A DNA stretch of 64,000 nucleotides, from contig CM055614.1 in assembly GCA_029379385.1 (NCBI GenBank), positions 20,007,994 through 20,071,993 on the forward strand, written 5' to 3'. Below the pieces are notes generated by a model. The model searched no databases. It saw only the letters and a list, made by a program, of their open reading frames with translations, and was not told the origin of the DNA. Position numbers and translations under genes: made by a program. The DNA is from Quillaja saponaria. Lineage: Eukaryota > Streptophyta > Magnoliopsida > Fabales > Quillajaceae. This document shows positions 24,620-37,558 of this stretch, one piece after another (position 1 is the first letter of the stretch; the number at the start of each line of letters is the position of its first letter).

Positions 24620-27419
24620 TATGTGAAATGTGTTAATATGTTTTGTCTAATATTTTGATGTAAGAATAGAAATTGTTAATGTCATGTATAGAAAAAATTT
24701 ATTTTATTTTTCCTTAGATAAAGTCAGTATTTTTTTCAAAAAAGAATTAGTAAGCTATGTGAAAAATGATTAAAAGACTGAACTAAACCTCTTATTTTTT
24801 AAACCAAACAAAACCACTCAAAAAATGTTGGAATGCCTGCTAATTCTTTATTCAACCTCTACAAGATCAACCATTTCACGAGCTTAAGCATTTACTTTTC
24901 TAATAAGAGACCAACACATTGGAGCTAATGTGTGATCTTCTAAAGGACCTAACTCGATTTGGTTTAAAAATTTATTTAACCATTTTGGATGGTTCAACTT
25001 GTTTTTTTTTTATTCTTTTTTTTCTTTGGTTTTTCATTCGATTCTAGGATTCAAACCTTTTGACTTCTCATTGGAATTGAAATTTGCTTATCACTACAAC
25101 CAACCACCTTTAAGTTTGGACCTTGTGATTTTTTTATATTATTTCATCTCTTAAATCATGTATGTGATAGAGGTGCACTTTTAAAGCCATGCAAGCACCT
25201 TGTGACTGTGTCTATAAGACTACGGCTGCACCATCTTATTTTATGTGTAGGTAATTTAAAGTTTATCATGTTATGTGATAGTTTCGTGGGTGTAGCTCAA
25301 TTGTAGCCATCAAGTGATCTCTTCATTAGATTTGTGGAATATATATGGATCCTATATATTTTAGGGACGTCTCTAATTTAAATATGCAGTCATTCATCCA
25401 AAGGTGGTGGTTGTATATTAACAAGTTTGTAATTGTCCAGAATCAAGCTTGGGTTTGAGGTTTTCGTGTTAATCCGGGTTCAAGCTGAGAGGTAGAGGTG
25501 GAACCTCAACAGTCAGATGTTAGAGGTCGGGGTGATCCCCATAATCCCTTTGATGCTAAAGTCAGATCTTTTAGAGGGATAAAGTATTGATAAGATAATA
25601 AATTAATATAGAAAGAGAAATTGAGAATCCTTTTACATTTGAGACTTAGCCCCTTTATATAATGATAAGTGGTCAATAGAAGGTTGCCATGAGTTCAAGG
25701 GTAATTTCTCCTTGACTAAGTTTGTTGTTTGCCATGCAGTCGTGTGTGTATTGAATGGGTGAAATCCCATACTAACATTAGCCTTGAAGTTCACACAAGA
25801 AGTATATGGTTGGGAAGTGATTGACCAAGTGGTCTATTCATTCAAAGATGATAGATTTGCGAAGATTAGAATAGATTCCCATATCCTCATTTATGTGTTG
25901 AGGGTTCTAATTACAAGTCATAATTTATGTCTAAAGGCGTCTATGTGATGAGTGTCTAGACAGTTATGATACTCATTTATGGTTTTTGAGTATGCTATTG
26001 CGCAGTTATATGTTATTAATATGCGTTTAACTATTTCAATCGTCTAATATTCTGTCATACAACATAACAACCATTGAGATTTTGACTGGATTGAATTTCA
26101 AGAAGTGAAAAAGAGATATAGAATTTGTCATCGAGATAGGAGATATAAACTTGGTAATGACAGTAGATCAGCCCAGAAAATTCACTGTTGAAAACACTAC
26201 AATACAAAAGGGTGTTCAGGTTACTTATATTAAGTCCAACTACATGCGTCTTTTAACTATGAGCACCTATTAAGTGGACTGCAGAAGTATAAAGGTACCA
26301 ATTCTCATTGAATGATGAGATGGACACTTCCGTAGGAACTGTACTTCATGAAATATGATGATGTAGGAAGTGTTAGGGAGTATATCTTAAAGATGGTCCC
26401 CTAACAAACAAAATTGAAAGTCCATGTTGTCATTTCTAATATTTGCGTTGTTCACCAATTTCCTACACACTTTGCCCTTATCAAAATTACTTATAATTTT
26501 TTATTTTTTTGTAGTTTCACAAATATTCTCTTGCTCTTTAGGTGAGTCTAATCTCATTTGGGATTCGTGACTTTTCTTCATACAAGTGTTTTTCAGCAAG
26601 TTTGAATCCTTAACATTATAGAGCTTCCTCAAACGTTGAGTTCAAATGTACCTTATCACTTAAACAATACCTTGTAAGTAATTACTTATAATTTTCATTT
26701 GCTTTTAAGAAAATTCATGATCTTAGGAAAGAAAATGGCTAGATTGGGTCCTAAAGTTGTGTTTAAGAAAGAATTCAAGTACTTGATTAGAAGAAAGGTC
26801 AGTAAAAACCTGATAGTCCATAATATAAAACTTGGTTAGAAAACAGGAATACGAAGGTATACAACTCTTATTTTATATAAATCAAATTTAATTGAAGCCT
26901 CATTCAGTTCTTGGTGGTTTAACAATGGATCAATTAATCATGTTGTTTTTACCTTACAGGGGTTCATAAGTAAAAAGAAAGCCAAATAAAAAAGAATTCA
27001 AGTCCACAATTGGCAACAAATAAAATGGTAAACGTAGAGTTTGTTTAAATTTAGATTGTGAAATTCGAGTTTATAGGAGTAGTTTACTGGGTGTCAATTA
27101 TTTTTTGAGTTTGAGTGGTAGTTAATTTTTTGTAATGGGTGCTTATTTAATTATTGGTAGTAGTGGGAGTTTTTTTTTTTATTGAGTAATAATGTTTTAA
27201 TAATATATGGTGGTCCTTGAAGTCTAAGGAATGGGTGATTAGTCAATCCTAATTAGTAGATTTTTAATTGTGAGTCTCAAAAGTTACCATTTGAATTTTA
27301 TAAATATTTATTGTATGTGTCAATTTCAATGCATGAGGATATAAATTGAATATTGATCATTTTAAATATCTCTCTCATTGTCTTTCTTTCTTTTTAATTT
27401 GTGTGTATGTAATACTTAT
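24620..27419. other. intergenic DNA, no gene recognised
   Basis: No open reading frame or family match. A moderately GC stretch at 25260-25960 contains TGTAGCTCAATTG, which resembles a tRNA-derived box A, and GTTAGAGGTCGGGGTGATCC, which looks like an old repeat. I cannot assign either to a family. Confidence 0.4.
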
Positions 27420-27669
27420 CACTTAAAAGTGACAGTAAAACACGTTGAATTCCTAAAATAAAAAGAATAACAACATTGTAGACCAACGAACAAGACAATC
27501 GGAAGGGATTATAGACCCTAACTTCTACGTATGTAAAATAGTTTTGTCACTAAATGATAGTAAAACATGTCAAATGCCTACAATAAGAAGAATGACAACA
27601 TTGTAGACCAATGAACAAAACAATAGGAAGGGATAGACCCTAACTTCTACGTGTGGATAATATTTTTGA
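27420..27669. repeat. two-copy tandem duplication, ~125-bp unit
   Basis: Copy 1 is 27420-27547 and copy 2 is 27548-27669. Shared segments include GACAACATTGTAGACCAA (AACAACATTGTAGACCAA in copy 1) and GACCCTAACTTCTACGT. They differ by scattered substitutions and small deletions in copy 2. A third CACTAATTGA start at 27670 does not continue. Confidence 0.8.
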
Positions 27670-28183
27670 CACTAATTGAACTCAAACTTAGGACTCAAAA
27701 TAATTAATTAGAGGACTATGCTCCAAAATGAATTATTCTCTAAATAGTTTTTGTTTCAATAAGCAAAATAAAACAAAATTAGTATTTTTTTTTTCTTAAA
27801 AAAAAGAAAAAAAGAAAGGAATCTTTTTTTTTTTCTTTTTTTTGGGAAGAAGAAGTCAAAGGCTAAAGCTAGAGCTAGCCTCAATCATTTTAAAGTATTT
27901 ATAGTAAAGTCTTGACTTTGTATACATAAATACATATTCACCACAATAACATCATTCTTAAGTCTGATTCTAAAGGGCAAATGATATATCTGACTCCTAT
28001 TCTCATGCTAATCCAAAAGACAGAATGTCAATCCACAAAATTATCTTAGCAACAGAGCCTAATAATCTAAATATGGCAGCAATGACTCAGAGAAGATAAA
28101 GATTACATTGCACAAACTAAAAATTTCTAATTTAGACAACAGCATCTACCATTTTAACGGCCTTACAACCCGTGCAAACTCCC

Positions 28184-28190
28184 TATAAAA
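28184..28190 (+). promoter_or_regulatory. TATA box of the sugar transporter gene
   Basis: TATAAAA preceded by CCC, about 200 bp upstream of the ATG at 28392, followed about 30 bp later by a CAA/TCA-rich likely start region (28205-28225). The leader is about 170-180 nt if unspliced. The position is inferred from sequence only. Confidence 0.6.
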
Positions 28191-28391
28191 GCAGAAACTT
28201 TGTTTCCTCATCAAAGCAACAGAGAAAGAAGCCCACGGGAATACATAGTGGGAAGAGGGCATATAACTCCTGTTCATCTTTCAATAGATATTAACTTTTT
28301 GGTAGATTTCTGGAATATATCAAAGTAAAAAATTTTAATTCAGAAAATACAATCAACTTTGAGAGATCCCAAAAAGTTTCAAGCTAGAAAG

Positions 28392-30259
28392 ATGGCAGGG
28401 GGGGGCATTGTTGTACAGAGTGGAAGAAGGCACTATGAGGGTGGAGTCACTGCCTTCGTTATCGTAACATGTGTGGTTGCAGCCATGGGCGGTCTCCTCT
28501 TTGGTTATGACCTTGGTATTACAGGTGGGGATGAGTTAATCAGTTTCCAACTTTTCTTTTTCTAGGTATTGAAAGAAAATGTGAAATTAATTGTTTCATT
28601 ACATTATTTTTGTAGGAGGAGTGACTTCAATGGAACCATTCTTAATCAAGTTCTTCCCCAAAGTACACCAACAAATGAAAGATGATGCAGGAAGCACAAA
28701 TCAGTACTGCAAATTTGACAGTGAGCTCCTGACATTGTTTACCTCTTCCCTATACATTGCAGCATTGGTAGCTTCTTTCTTTGCTTCTGTAACAACAAGG
28801 GTACTTGGCCGTAAGATGTCTATGTTTCTTGGAGGCCTGTTTTTCTTTGTGGGTGCATTGTTAAATGGGTTTGCCATGAATATTGAAATGCTTATCATCG
28901 GTCGTCTCTTGCTTGGTTTTGGTGTTGGTTATGCCAATCAGGTGATAAATTTATGAACTGCTCTTCATTTCATTTCCACCTTTCCATCTAGCTAGTGTTA
29001 TATCAAATTATTGTTAGTCTTAATTCAAAACCAACCTGGTTTTTTTTTTGTCAATGTTCCTTGCAGTCTGTTCCTGTGTATTTATCCGAAATGGCTCCAG
29101 CAAATATCAGAGGAGCGCTCAACATGGGTTTCCAAATGGCCATAACAATTGGTATTCTAGTTGCAAGTCTTGTCAATGTTGTCACGGCTAAGTTTCCAGG
29201 TGGAAACGGCTGGAGATATTCGTTGGGATTGGGAGCTCTGCCAGCAATTTTGATGCTTGTCGGATCTCTATGCCTACCAGACACTCCCAATTCTATCCTT
29301 GAGAGAGGCAATATCGAGAAAGCAAGGGCAATGCTGCAAAAGATTCGTGGAACCAAGAATGTGGAAGAGGAATTTCAAGACCTTATTGATGCAGTTGAGA
29401 CTGCAAAGATGGTGGAACACCCTTGGAGGAACATCACCCAACAAAAATATAGACCACAACTCGTAATGTCCACCCTCATCCCCTTCTTCCAGCAACTCAC
29501 CGGCATCAATGTGATCATGTTTTACGCACCTGTCCTTTACAAGACTTTGGGCTTCGGTGATGAAGCTTCACTGTTGGGCGCAGTTATATCTGGTGGCGTT
29601 AATGTGGTTGCCACTTTGGTTTCCATCTTCACAGTCGATAAGTTCGGAAGAAGGATCTTGTTTCTTGAAGGTGGCATACAAATGTTTATTTGCCAGGTAT
29701 TATAGTTTTCATTAGTTTGTTTTATCATGGGACATTACATTATAGATGTGTGTGTTGTATCAATCATCATCTTCTTTTTTGGATGAATGAATTGTAGATT
29801 GGTGTGGGAGCTATGATTGGACTCAAGTTTGGAGTCCAAGGAACAGGTGACATTACCAAGGGGGATGCCAACTTGATCCTAGTCTTGATTTGCTCATATG
29901 TAGCAGCATTTGCTTGGTCTTGGGGTCCATTGGGATGGTTGGTACCTAGTGAAATCTCTCCTCTTGAAATCCGATCAACCGGGCAAGCTGTCAATGTGTC
30001 AGTAAACATGTTGTTCACCTTTGCCATTGCCCAAGTCTTCCTCTCAATGCTTTGCCACCTGAAATTTGGTATTTTCTTTTTCTTTGCCGGCTTTGTTCTA
30101 ATAATGACTATCTTCATTTACGCTTTCTTGCCTGAGACGAAGGGTATGCCAATAGAAGAAATGACCGGAGTATGGAAGGCACACTGGTTCTGGGGCAAGT
30201 TCATTCCTGATAGTGCTGTCATTGGTGATTATGATAGTGTCAAAAAAATCACTGCCTAA
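28392..30259 (+). CDS. MFS hexose/H+ symporter, STP (sugar transport protein) family
   Basis: Plasma-membrane monosaccharide/proton symporter of the plant STP family. Exons are 28392-28524, 28616-28941, 29067-29696 and 29798-30259 (TAA), all GT-AG, giving 516 residues, the usual STP length, with the usual four-exon layout. Landmarks are [12 protein letters not shown] near residue 40 (the Asp is the proton-coupling position in STPs), YCKFDS (lid-domain Cys), [78 protein letters not shown] and [11 protein letters not shown]. Twelve hydrophobic spans are visible. The ATG at 28392 is chosen because it gives the family N-terminus MAGGGIVV; earlier in-frame sequence has no upstream ATG. A run of eight G lies just after the start. 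Two family signatures vary slightly: PDTPNS for PESPR, and EISP for EIFP. Substrate range cannot be told from sequence. Confidence 0.95.
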
Positions 30260-30761
30260 AGGCCACGACTTTAGGATTTGTACATAGATGGAAAGGATTC
30301 AAGGATTCATGGAAGCCGGGAGTCTCAAATGGAAACACTGAAAATATTTGAGTGATTGAATTGAATACAAATCTGTAAGATCTACTCCTGTACAATGTAG
30401 AATATGGTCTTGTACATAGCATTCAATTCTATGTTGCAAGAAAAATTGTTTAAATAGAAAAATATTTCTATTACATTCAATCTATTAGATCAGTTGGTTC
30501 CAAGGACTTTAAAAATCAAGTATATAGAAAAACAACTACACAGTATGAAATCCTAAGTGAAATGAAAAATTATATATGTAGTGCCTACAAGAAATATATA
30601 ATATCATTCAAGAAAACAGAAAGAAATGAAAAAGTAGAATACATATACAAAATAAAGTTGCATTTTAGAGTAGTGTGATATGCTTGATCAACGTTTTATG
30701 TGATGCTCAAAAATTAGAGGTTAAATTAATTAACAAATCACATACTAAAAACAACAGAGTA
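30260..30761. other. 3' UTR of the transporter gene and spacer
   Basis: Sequence after the stop is likely 3' UTR to about 30400-30470. The rest separates it from the convergent thioredoxin fragment. No sharp polyadenylation signal is seen. Confidence 0.4.
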
Positions 30762-30971
30762 TTATGCAACTGATATTGATTCCAATAAAGCATCAATATA
30801 CTCTTTAAGCTTCGCTTTTGTAATATCACCTTCCCTTCTGCTTTCTGGAACTTCCAGCTGCCTGTTCTTGAAGATAATCAAAGCTGGCAGTCCATGAACT
30901 TGAAACTCATTAATTAGGCACGAGTTTGCATCATGATCAATCTTCGAAACCAGTAACTTATCTCCATATGT
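30762..30971 (-). pseudogene. thioredoxin x-like C-terminal fragment
   Basis: On the minus strand an open frame of about 70 codons reads YGDKLLVSKIDHDANSCLIN, FQVHGLPALIIFKN, EVPESRREGDITKAKLKEYI and ends LLESISVA then TAA (30762-30764). It closely resembles the C-terminal half of chloroplast thioredoxin x, including the cis-Pro loop (GLPA). The active-site WCGPC half is not found upstream. Directly before YGDK there is no splice acceptor, and a TAG lies about 24 nt further up in frame. It has one extra residue in FKNRQLEVPE compared with the FKDGKEVPG I expect. Most likely a truncated relic, though an exon with a distant first exon cannot be excluded. Confidence 0.7.
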
Positions 30972-33900
30972 CAGAAAATATAACCTCTAATAAACTCTAG
31001 CAAAATCATTGACACTCACTTGACAACCTACCCAAAGATTAATCAATAACGATTATTTGTGTTAATCAAACTTTATATTTTGTTCCTGAGTCATACTTCA
31101 GGATGACTAGACTAAAATTCTACTTCCAAGAAGGAGGTTAACGAGAGGGAGGGACAGATGGGTCACCAGGACAACATCATATTGACAAGAAGGAGGTTGG
31201 GGGTATCAAACACGCATTTGAAGATATTAACCATTTTTAGATAAAACATGACCAAAATTCAGCATCTGACTCCTAAATAAGTTTTCTAAGAAATCATAAT
31301 GTAGTTATGGCTCACTTCGATCCATGAAAAGATATTCAACTTGCATGATCCATGTTATTTGTCATCCCAAAGACATCATTCATGTACATGTCATTGGTAA
31401 TGTATCTTATTTGCAAGTGCATAACTTAAGTTCATTGTAAGACGTTATCTCAGTCTACATACACTTGAACACACTTGAACGTATTCTTAATAAATTTCTA
31501 GTTCATTAGCAAGATAATATCACGCAAAACAATCAAAGAGCCAACTGAGTGACTCAGTCCCAGTACAACATTATCACCCCCTACCGAGCATTTATGCTCC
31601 CACACAAAAAATTGATCTCCATACACAATCCATCCCACCGCGGCTAAGCACTCAATTTAAAAAAACATTTATCAGAATCAAAATTTCTCATAATTTTAAA
31701 TCAAAACATTTTAAGTGCACCTGGATCTTAATTTGGAAAATAAAAATCATTTCTTAAAAAAACTTCCATGTGTTGGCCCTTATCAACCACAGACAATTTC
31801 AAACAAGAATGATTCAACTTACTCACTAAAATATTGCACTAGCACATTTATTTAAATACATATATAGTTATACATAATAATGTAGCCTCTAAAGGCAACA
31901 ATTAACCACTCATCGGTTTACAAATTTTGTTCGTCACTCACACTTGCGTCCACGCGTCTTATCAGGTCCACATTGGAATCTGGAATTGAAATTCATATTC
32001 CCAAATAATAGTTAGTTTATAAACGTTATTGTTATAATCTTTTAATTACTAAGCTTCTATCTCAACTTGTATAGGTTTCTTTATAAAAGTTTTTTATTGA
32101 GCTATTACATGTCAAGTAGTATAAATTATACTTTATGTGATAAGGTTAATAATGAAGAGACATTTTTAATGTCTTTGAAAATGCATAGGGTAGAAGAAAC
32201 CATTAGAAAAGATAGAAAGTACTTAGTGAGTTAGAGATGTTGAAACTGTCCAAACTTGGGGTTTGGACCAGTGTCTACTTTAACGGTCATATCTTTTTCT
32301 AGGAAATTCCAAATCCAGTTTTGTAAAATTTATAAAACACTAGACACATGTAGATTTATAATGGTATATCATTTGTAATTTTTATATTTGTATAACAATA
32401 CAGTTTATTCTTTGAAATTACATCAATTTTTGCAAAACGCAGGATTTTGACAGCTCTAACCTTACCTTAGTTAATTGAACACAACTTTCTCTAGGAAAAA
32501 CGAAATCCAATTCTGTTTGTCATATTTATTAATATACAAGTATATCTATCTTATTATTTAGAAACTTTTTCTAAAATTAGTATTGAACCTGCTCAATTCC
32601 TTACATGAATTAAAAATAGGGCACTAAAAATCCTAGGGTGAACTAGCCATAGTCTAACAGTTCTAATTCACAACATACTTGGAACCAAGCTACGAAATTT
32701 TGTAGACCACATTTCAATACCATAAGATACATTTTATATTTTTAACTCTTAATTTAATTCTAGCCCAAAGACTCTTGAAATACTGAATTTATTTCACCCA
32801 CGAAATCTGCCCCCTGCACCTCATTCAAAACCATTTAATTCTCATTTCCATCACTCTACCTACAACTAATCACCCTTTTTCATTAAATCCTTAGCTCATA
32901 ACATTAACCAACAATGCTTTACTCTTCATGTTATAATTAGTTTCTTGTAGGCATCTTATCAAATCATCTTGAATGCATAATTTCTTTCCATTAATGTGTG
33001 TGTGCATATATATATATATATATTACACCAAGAATTCCAATTCCCATCTTATTCACATTCCAAGTATTGTTTTCAAATCAATTTAATTTCCTAAATCATT
33101 TATTTCATTTTCCTAATTAAGTTTAAAAGGATTATAACTAACTCACTTAACTAATTCTTTAACATTCATCTAAATATGAATTATACACTCCTAACATTGC
33201 ATATCTTACTTTCGAAACCTCCTTCTCTAATAATTATTTTATCATTTACGAGTAATAGTTATATCATTTAAATCATCAATTTCACATGTCTAGCTAACCT
33301 CAAAGTTGTAGAACTTATTCTTATTCAACAATTGATTAACACGTCTTCAACTCTCCAAGAAACTCAAGGCAAAAGGGAGAGCTTACTACCTCTACATTTT
33401 AGGTTGCCATAATCTTTAATTAATCAAAGAAACAACCTCCTTTCAATTTTTAAAACTAGCCCCAACTAGGAATATACAGCCAAGGTTCCTCCTCCCTTCC
33501 AACTGGCCATAACTTCAACTAAACAGGACATACAACAAGAATAAAACAGCCATAGTTGTTGACCTGCAAACATGTCTACAAGTTAAGCCAAAACAGAACA
33601 TGTGCAAACTTGCTTGGCTGACTCTCACATTTCCACACAATCTCACGCACCACATAAAATTTTAAGTCCCACGGTTACACTTAGCCAAAGTTCCTACTTA
33701 GCTTAAAATTCAAAACACACACACACTAAAGACCTTAAGATTCACTACTTGAAGAATATCCCCCTACGGCTAACACTTCTTGAAGCTGTCCTCAATACAC
33801 CATTAAAGTAAAGTCTACAAGTTCATTAAGAAGGAAAAAGAAAACTTACATGATCAAGAGGATAGGAGGGAAGATGAATTGATGCTTTGAATTCACTTAA

Positions 33901-34585
33901 AACAAGGATAAATCCAGAATTTTTAAAGCTAAAGAAATGGGCAAACGGTGAGTTTTGTTGCTGCAATAGGGGAGTATAAAGATGAAAATGTATAGGCGGT
34001 GCTTAAGCGAAGAAAGAAGGAAAGAAAAAGGTTAGCAAAGTCGGTGGACAAGTTGAAAAGAAGAGTAGAACAAGACAAGATTAATAAATAAAATAATACA
34101 TACATAATTGTCTAATTTTTTTAGTAGGTAGCGTAAATTAATTTTAATTATAACTAAATATATATATATATATATATATATATACCCAATTATTATACTC
34201 TAATATATGTGATATACATTAACAAATTTTATTTATCAATATAATTTATATAAAGTGAACTCGAAATCCAAGTCAACCCCTTATGTGATGGAAATAAATT
34301 TTCTAATTACAAGCATGTATTTATACTAGAATTTTTTCTTTTAAATTCTAATTTACATAAGTTTTTATTCACCTAGTAATACAGGTTATGTAAAAACATT
34401 ATGAAATGTATGTTAAACTATCAGGTTCAGGTTATCATACCAATAAAATGGTGGAATTCAATCTACCAATATATATAAATACCCTCTTGTTTTAAATAAA
34501 TTTTTATGCAAATTTATTATTTACGTATTCATGGTAATCTACTTACAACCTTCTAAATTATATGTTAGATAATCGGGTTATAACA
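30972..34585. other. intergenic DNA, probably old LTR-type sequence
   Basis: No coding frame is recognised. Microsatellites (TA/AT) lie at about 33006-33024 and 34157-34183. The 32220-32470 stretch (TTTGGACCAGTGTCTAC, then TCTTTTTCTAGGAAATTCCA) has the feel of non-coding retrotransposon sequence seen in plant genomes, but I cannot define ends. Confidence 0.35.
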
Positions 34586-37171
34586 GTTGAATGGACTTCC
34601 AAATTGATATTATTAAAAAGTGAAATAATAATTTTTGCTTAAAATTCCCAATATATCTTCTTGTTTCAAACTCCATTATAAGAAAAATTTTATACAGTTA
34701 TTCTTCCATTAGTTTTTGCCTTTGGACTTCATCATATATAAGTTGCTAGAAAAAATGTATACTTGCAGGGTAAATCTCCATCATGCATAATTGAGGTATT
34801 AAATAAATTGTAATAGGGCAGAAGGCTTCCTGATTTAAGCAAATAAGCTTAAGCTTAAGTGCATTTGAGCTCATAAGTAGACAACAAATAATTGTAATTT
34901 TGAAATTAGCTACATTCCTGTCTTTTTTGGGATAGGCAAGTTTGTCGTAAAGTTAATTCATTTTACTCATATTTTCATGTTTCATATTGTTAAGGATGTG
35001 ATGCAGGGTGCCGTATGCAATGGCAAAAGAGTTGATGAATTGAATTTTTGGAAGCAGTCAAGGCATGAATAATTCCATACATCTCTAAGTGCTTCAACAA
35101 AAGTAATACACACATAAGATTAAGTTTGATTGTCTGCCAATTTGATCAAGGAGAAAAGGCTCTTAAGAATAATATTCTTTTTGTAGTGTTAGAATGGATA
35201 TGTTGATCTTGGAATTATTTTATTTGTAATTGTTTTAACATATTGAACTCTTGTTATTTCTTGTAGATCATGTGTATATATAATCTAAATTTTGTATTCT
35301 GTCTCAGCAACCTTTAATAATTTTATAATTAAAAATTGAATTTTGTGAAAAAAAAATGCAACATAAGGTTGGTTGGTAATTACCAACTAACTATTGGTTA
35401 ATTGGAAATTACCAACTAGCCATATGATTTTTCCCAAACAACAGTACCGACCACCCCTAGCTACAAAATTTGGTTTGTAATTATTGATCAACCGATGATG
35501 ATTTTGCCGTTAACCTATTACCGACTGAAAGTTGATTGGAACTCATTTACCAACTAACTTTAAGGTCATTACCGACCAAATTGGTTAGTCAGTAATGACC
35601 ACTTTTCTTGTAGTGTAGAGAATAATGAAAGAATCTAGAAAGATTATTTATAACCATTAGATTTAGGATAATTCTAGAAGATAAATCCAAGCCATCCATT
35701 AATGAAGTGGTTCAAGTATATAAGAGGGTGACCTCCCCTTATTTGTATCATCCAACTTTGAAGAAATATATATTATGTAAGTTAAAGTATTTATTTGTAT
35801 CCTTGTCCATACCCTACCTGGCATTATACATGGAGAAGTTCGGTTTTTAGAAACTAGTGCAAAATCCCCCTCAAATACTAAAGTTGACCCTTTCCTCAAT
35901 CTTTCAATGGTTCAAAGGTTTCAGGCCTACTTCATATTGAGGAATCAATATCTTTTCAATGTGAACATATATTTTTAAAGAGATACTATGGAAAGCAGAT
36001 CTGCAAATGATTTTCCAATATGCATGGTTGTTCGCTCGTGATTGGGTACCAAGAATTAGAAGTCCATCTTTCTTGAACACCTAGATTGAACATGGAGAAA
36101 AAACTATTTGTTTTCTTTTGTTAAGAAACCATCATCGGTGTTTGAGTCGGGAAAGTTTAAATTTATAAATTTTTGTTCATTCAAATTTATTGGATATCTG
36201 TTTAATTAATGCATTGAATAAAATTAAAAAGTTAAGATTGGAAGTGTAAAACATTGATCTGGGTGAGATCTTCTATTATCCTTCCTAATTTTGATGATTT
36301 AGATGGCGAAGAAGGGGAATGAAACAAGGTTCTTGGTAGGGATTTACGCAGAAGATATTATCTTTATGTACTCCTATGACACGTGACATACTTTTTGTTC
36401 TAGGATTCAACGTGGACTGGTATAAATAATCTTCTTATGGTTGAGTAAATGTACATAAATATATAAGTATTTAATAAATATTATTGCACATAAACTTTTT
36501 ATTCAATCTCTGCTTGTTCTCGCTATGAGTAACTAGAATCAACATTTGGCTACTACTTCACTTTGAAATCCACTTTACTCTGAAACCCTTTTTGCCCATA
36601 TTTTCTAAAACCCCTCATGTTATATATTCAAGATTCAGGGTGACATGGATAACAAGAGACGGAATCAAAAACATTTTGATGTGAATATGATTTTTGAAGA
36701 AATACAATGGAGAGGAGATTTGTGACTGATTTTCCAATATGCATGGTGTTCGAGTTCAACAAGCTACAAAGAATCAAAAATCCAGCTTTCTTGAACACCC
36801 AGATTGAACGAGTAGAAAAGCGATTTATGTTCTATAATCAAGAATGAAGATGATTTTGCAACTGCAAATAAGGAAAAAAAGGGTGATTTTGAGCTTGTGA
36901 TGACGGCTCCCTTAAGGCATCTTGAACCAACGAAAACATAGTGGAAAGGAAACCCAAAATCTCTAGGGTTTTAGCATGGGGAAATCTTAGAGCGATGTTG
37001 TCACCCATTTTCTATTTAACATAGAAATTCCTTTATGTCAAGGAGGATGTAATTTTGGATGTATTTAATGGGGTTAATTAAGGCCATAAGACGGTACGGG
37101 TGATGAGCACTCATCAGGTTCTTAATTGACTCAAGAGATAAATCTTTTCTCAAGTTGTCAACTCAGAACCT
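34586..37171. repeat. large direct repeat, copy 1 (candidate LTR of a gypsy element)
   Basis: This block is repeated at 61368-64000 in the same orientation with scattered substitutions and short indels, visibly above 90% identity. Both start GTTGAATGGACTTCCAAATTG after unrelated flanks, and the match runs to the window edge. Copy 1 continues to 37557, where it ends TTGTTCCCCA beside a polypurine tract on the minus strand. That fits a roughly 3-kb minus-strand LTR running 37557 to 34588, with TG...CA ends. Minus-strand TATAAAGGC at about 37390-37400 could be its promoter. The short open frames inside (such as 35699-35899) are not conserved between copies and are not genes. Confidence 0.8.
35370..35615. 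mobile_element. CACTA-type transposon end inside repeat copy 1
   Basis: Ends TTTTCTTGTAGTG, the complement of CACTACAAGAAAA, the hallmark terminus of CACTA elements. Inward are many short subterminal repeats in both orientations (ACCAACTA, TTGGTAAT, GACTGA, TTGGTTAG). The opposite CACTA end is not found, so the element is truncated or its boundary is degraded. The same end occurs at 62157-62403. Confidence 0.65.
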
Positions 37172-37558
37172 CTTGGCAAACTCAGCTAAAGAGAAATTAA
37201 AAAAAATAAGGAAAGAATGAGGGTGATGTAGCACAGTAAGAGAAATAGAGAAATAGGAAAAGAAGGGAGACGGGATGAGGAATCGGTAGGAAAGCAAGAA
37301 AGGGAAGGAGAGTTAGATGAAATTAGAATTTGAGAAACATGTAATCAATATTCAATTTTCAATTTGTCAAAAGATCCTTAAACAAGTGCATATTAAGCCT
37401 TTATAATGGTTTTGCATAAAACTCTAAGATAAAAACATAAATAACATAAAATTTAAAAATATAATAATAAATAAATCCCTAAAATCCAGTTTTACATATC
37501 AATAAATTTAATAACACTTAATAATAAATTCCCATATAATAATTAATATTGTTCCCCA

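Noticed and set aside
25270..25330. tRNA-like box A (TGTAGCTCAATTG)
   Set aside because: No matching box B at proper spacing, no cloverleaf and no clear SINE body; too weak to call a tRNA or SINE.
26195..26215. CACTACAATACAAAAG as a CACTA terminus
   Set aside because: It departs from CACTACAAGAAA after eight bases, and no subterminal repeats or partner end were seen.
27420..27669. CRISPR-like direct repeats
   Set aside because: Only two long units in a plant genome, without regular short repeats and unique spacers; it is a simple tandem duplication.
29051..29356. Antisense open frames across the sugar transporter exons
   Set aside because: Shadows of a clearly conserved sense coding sequence.
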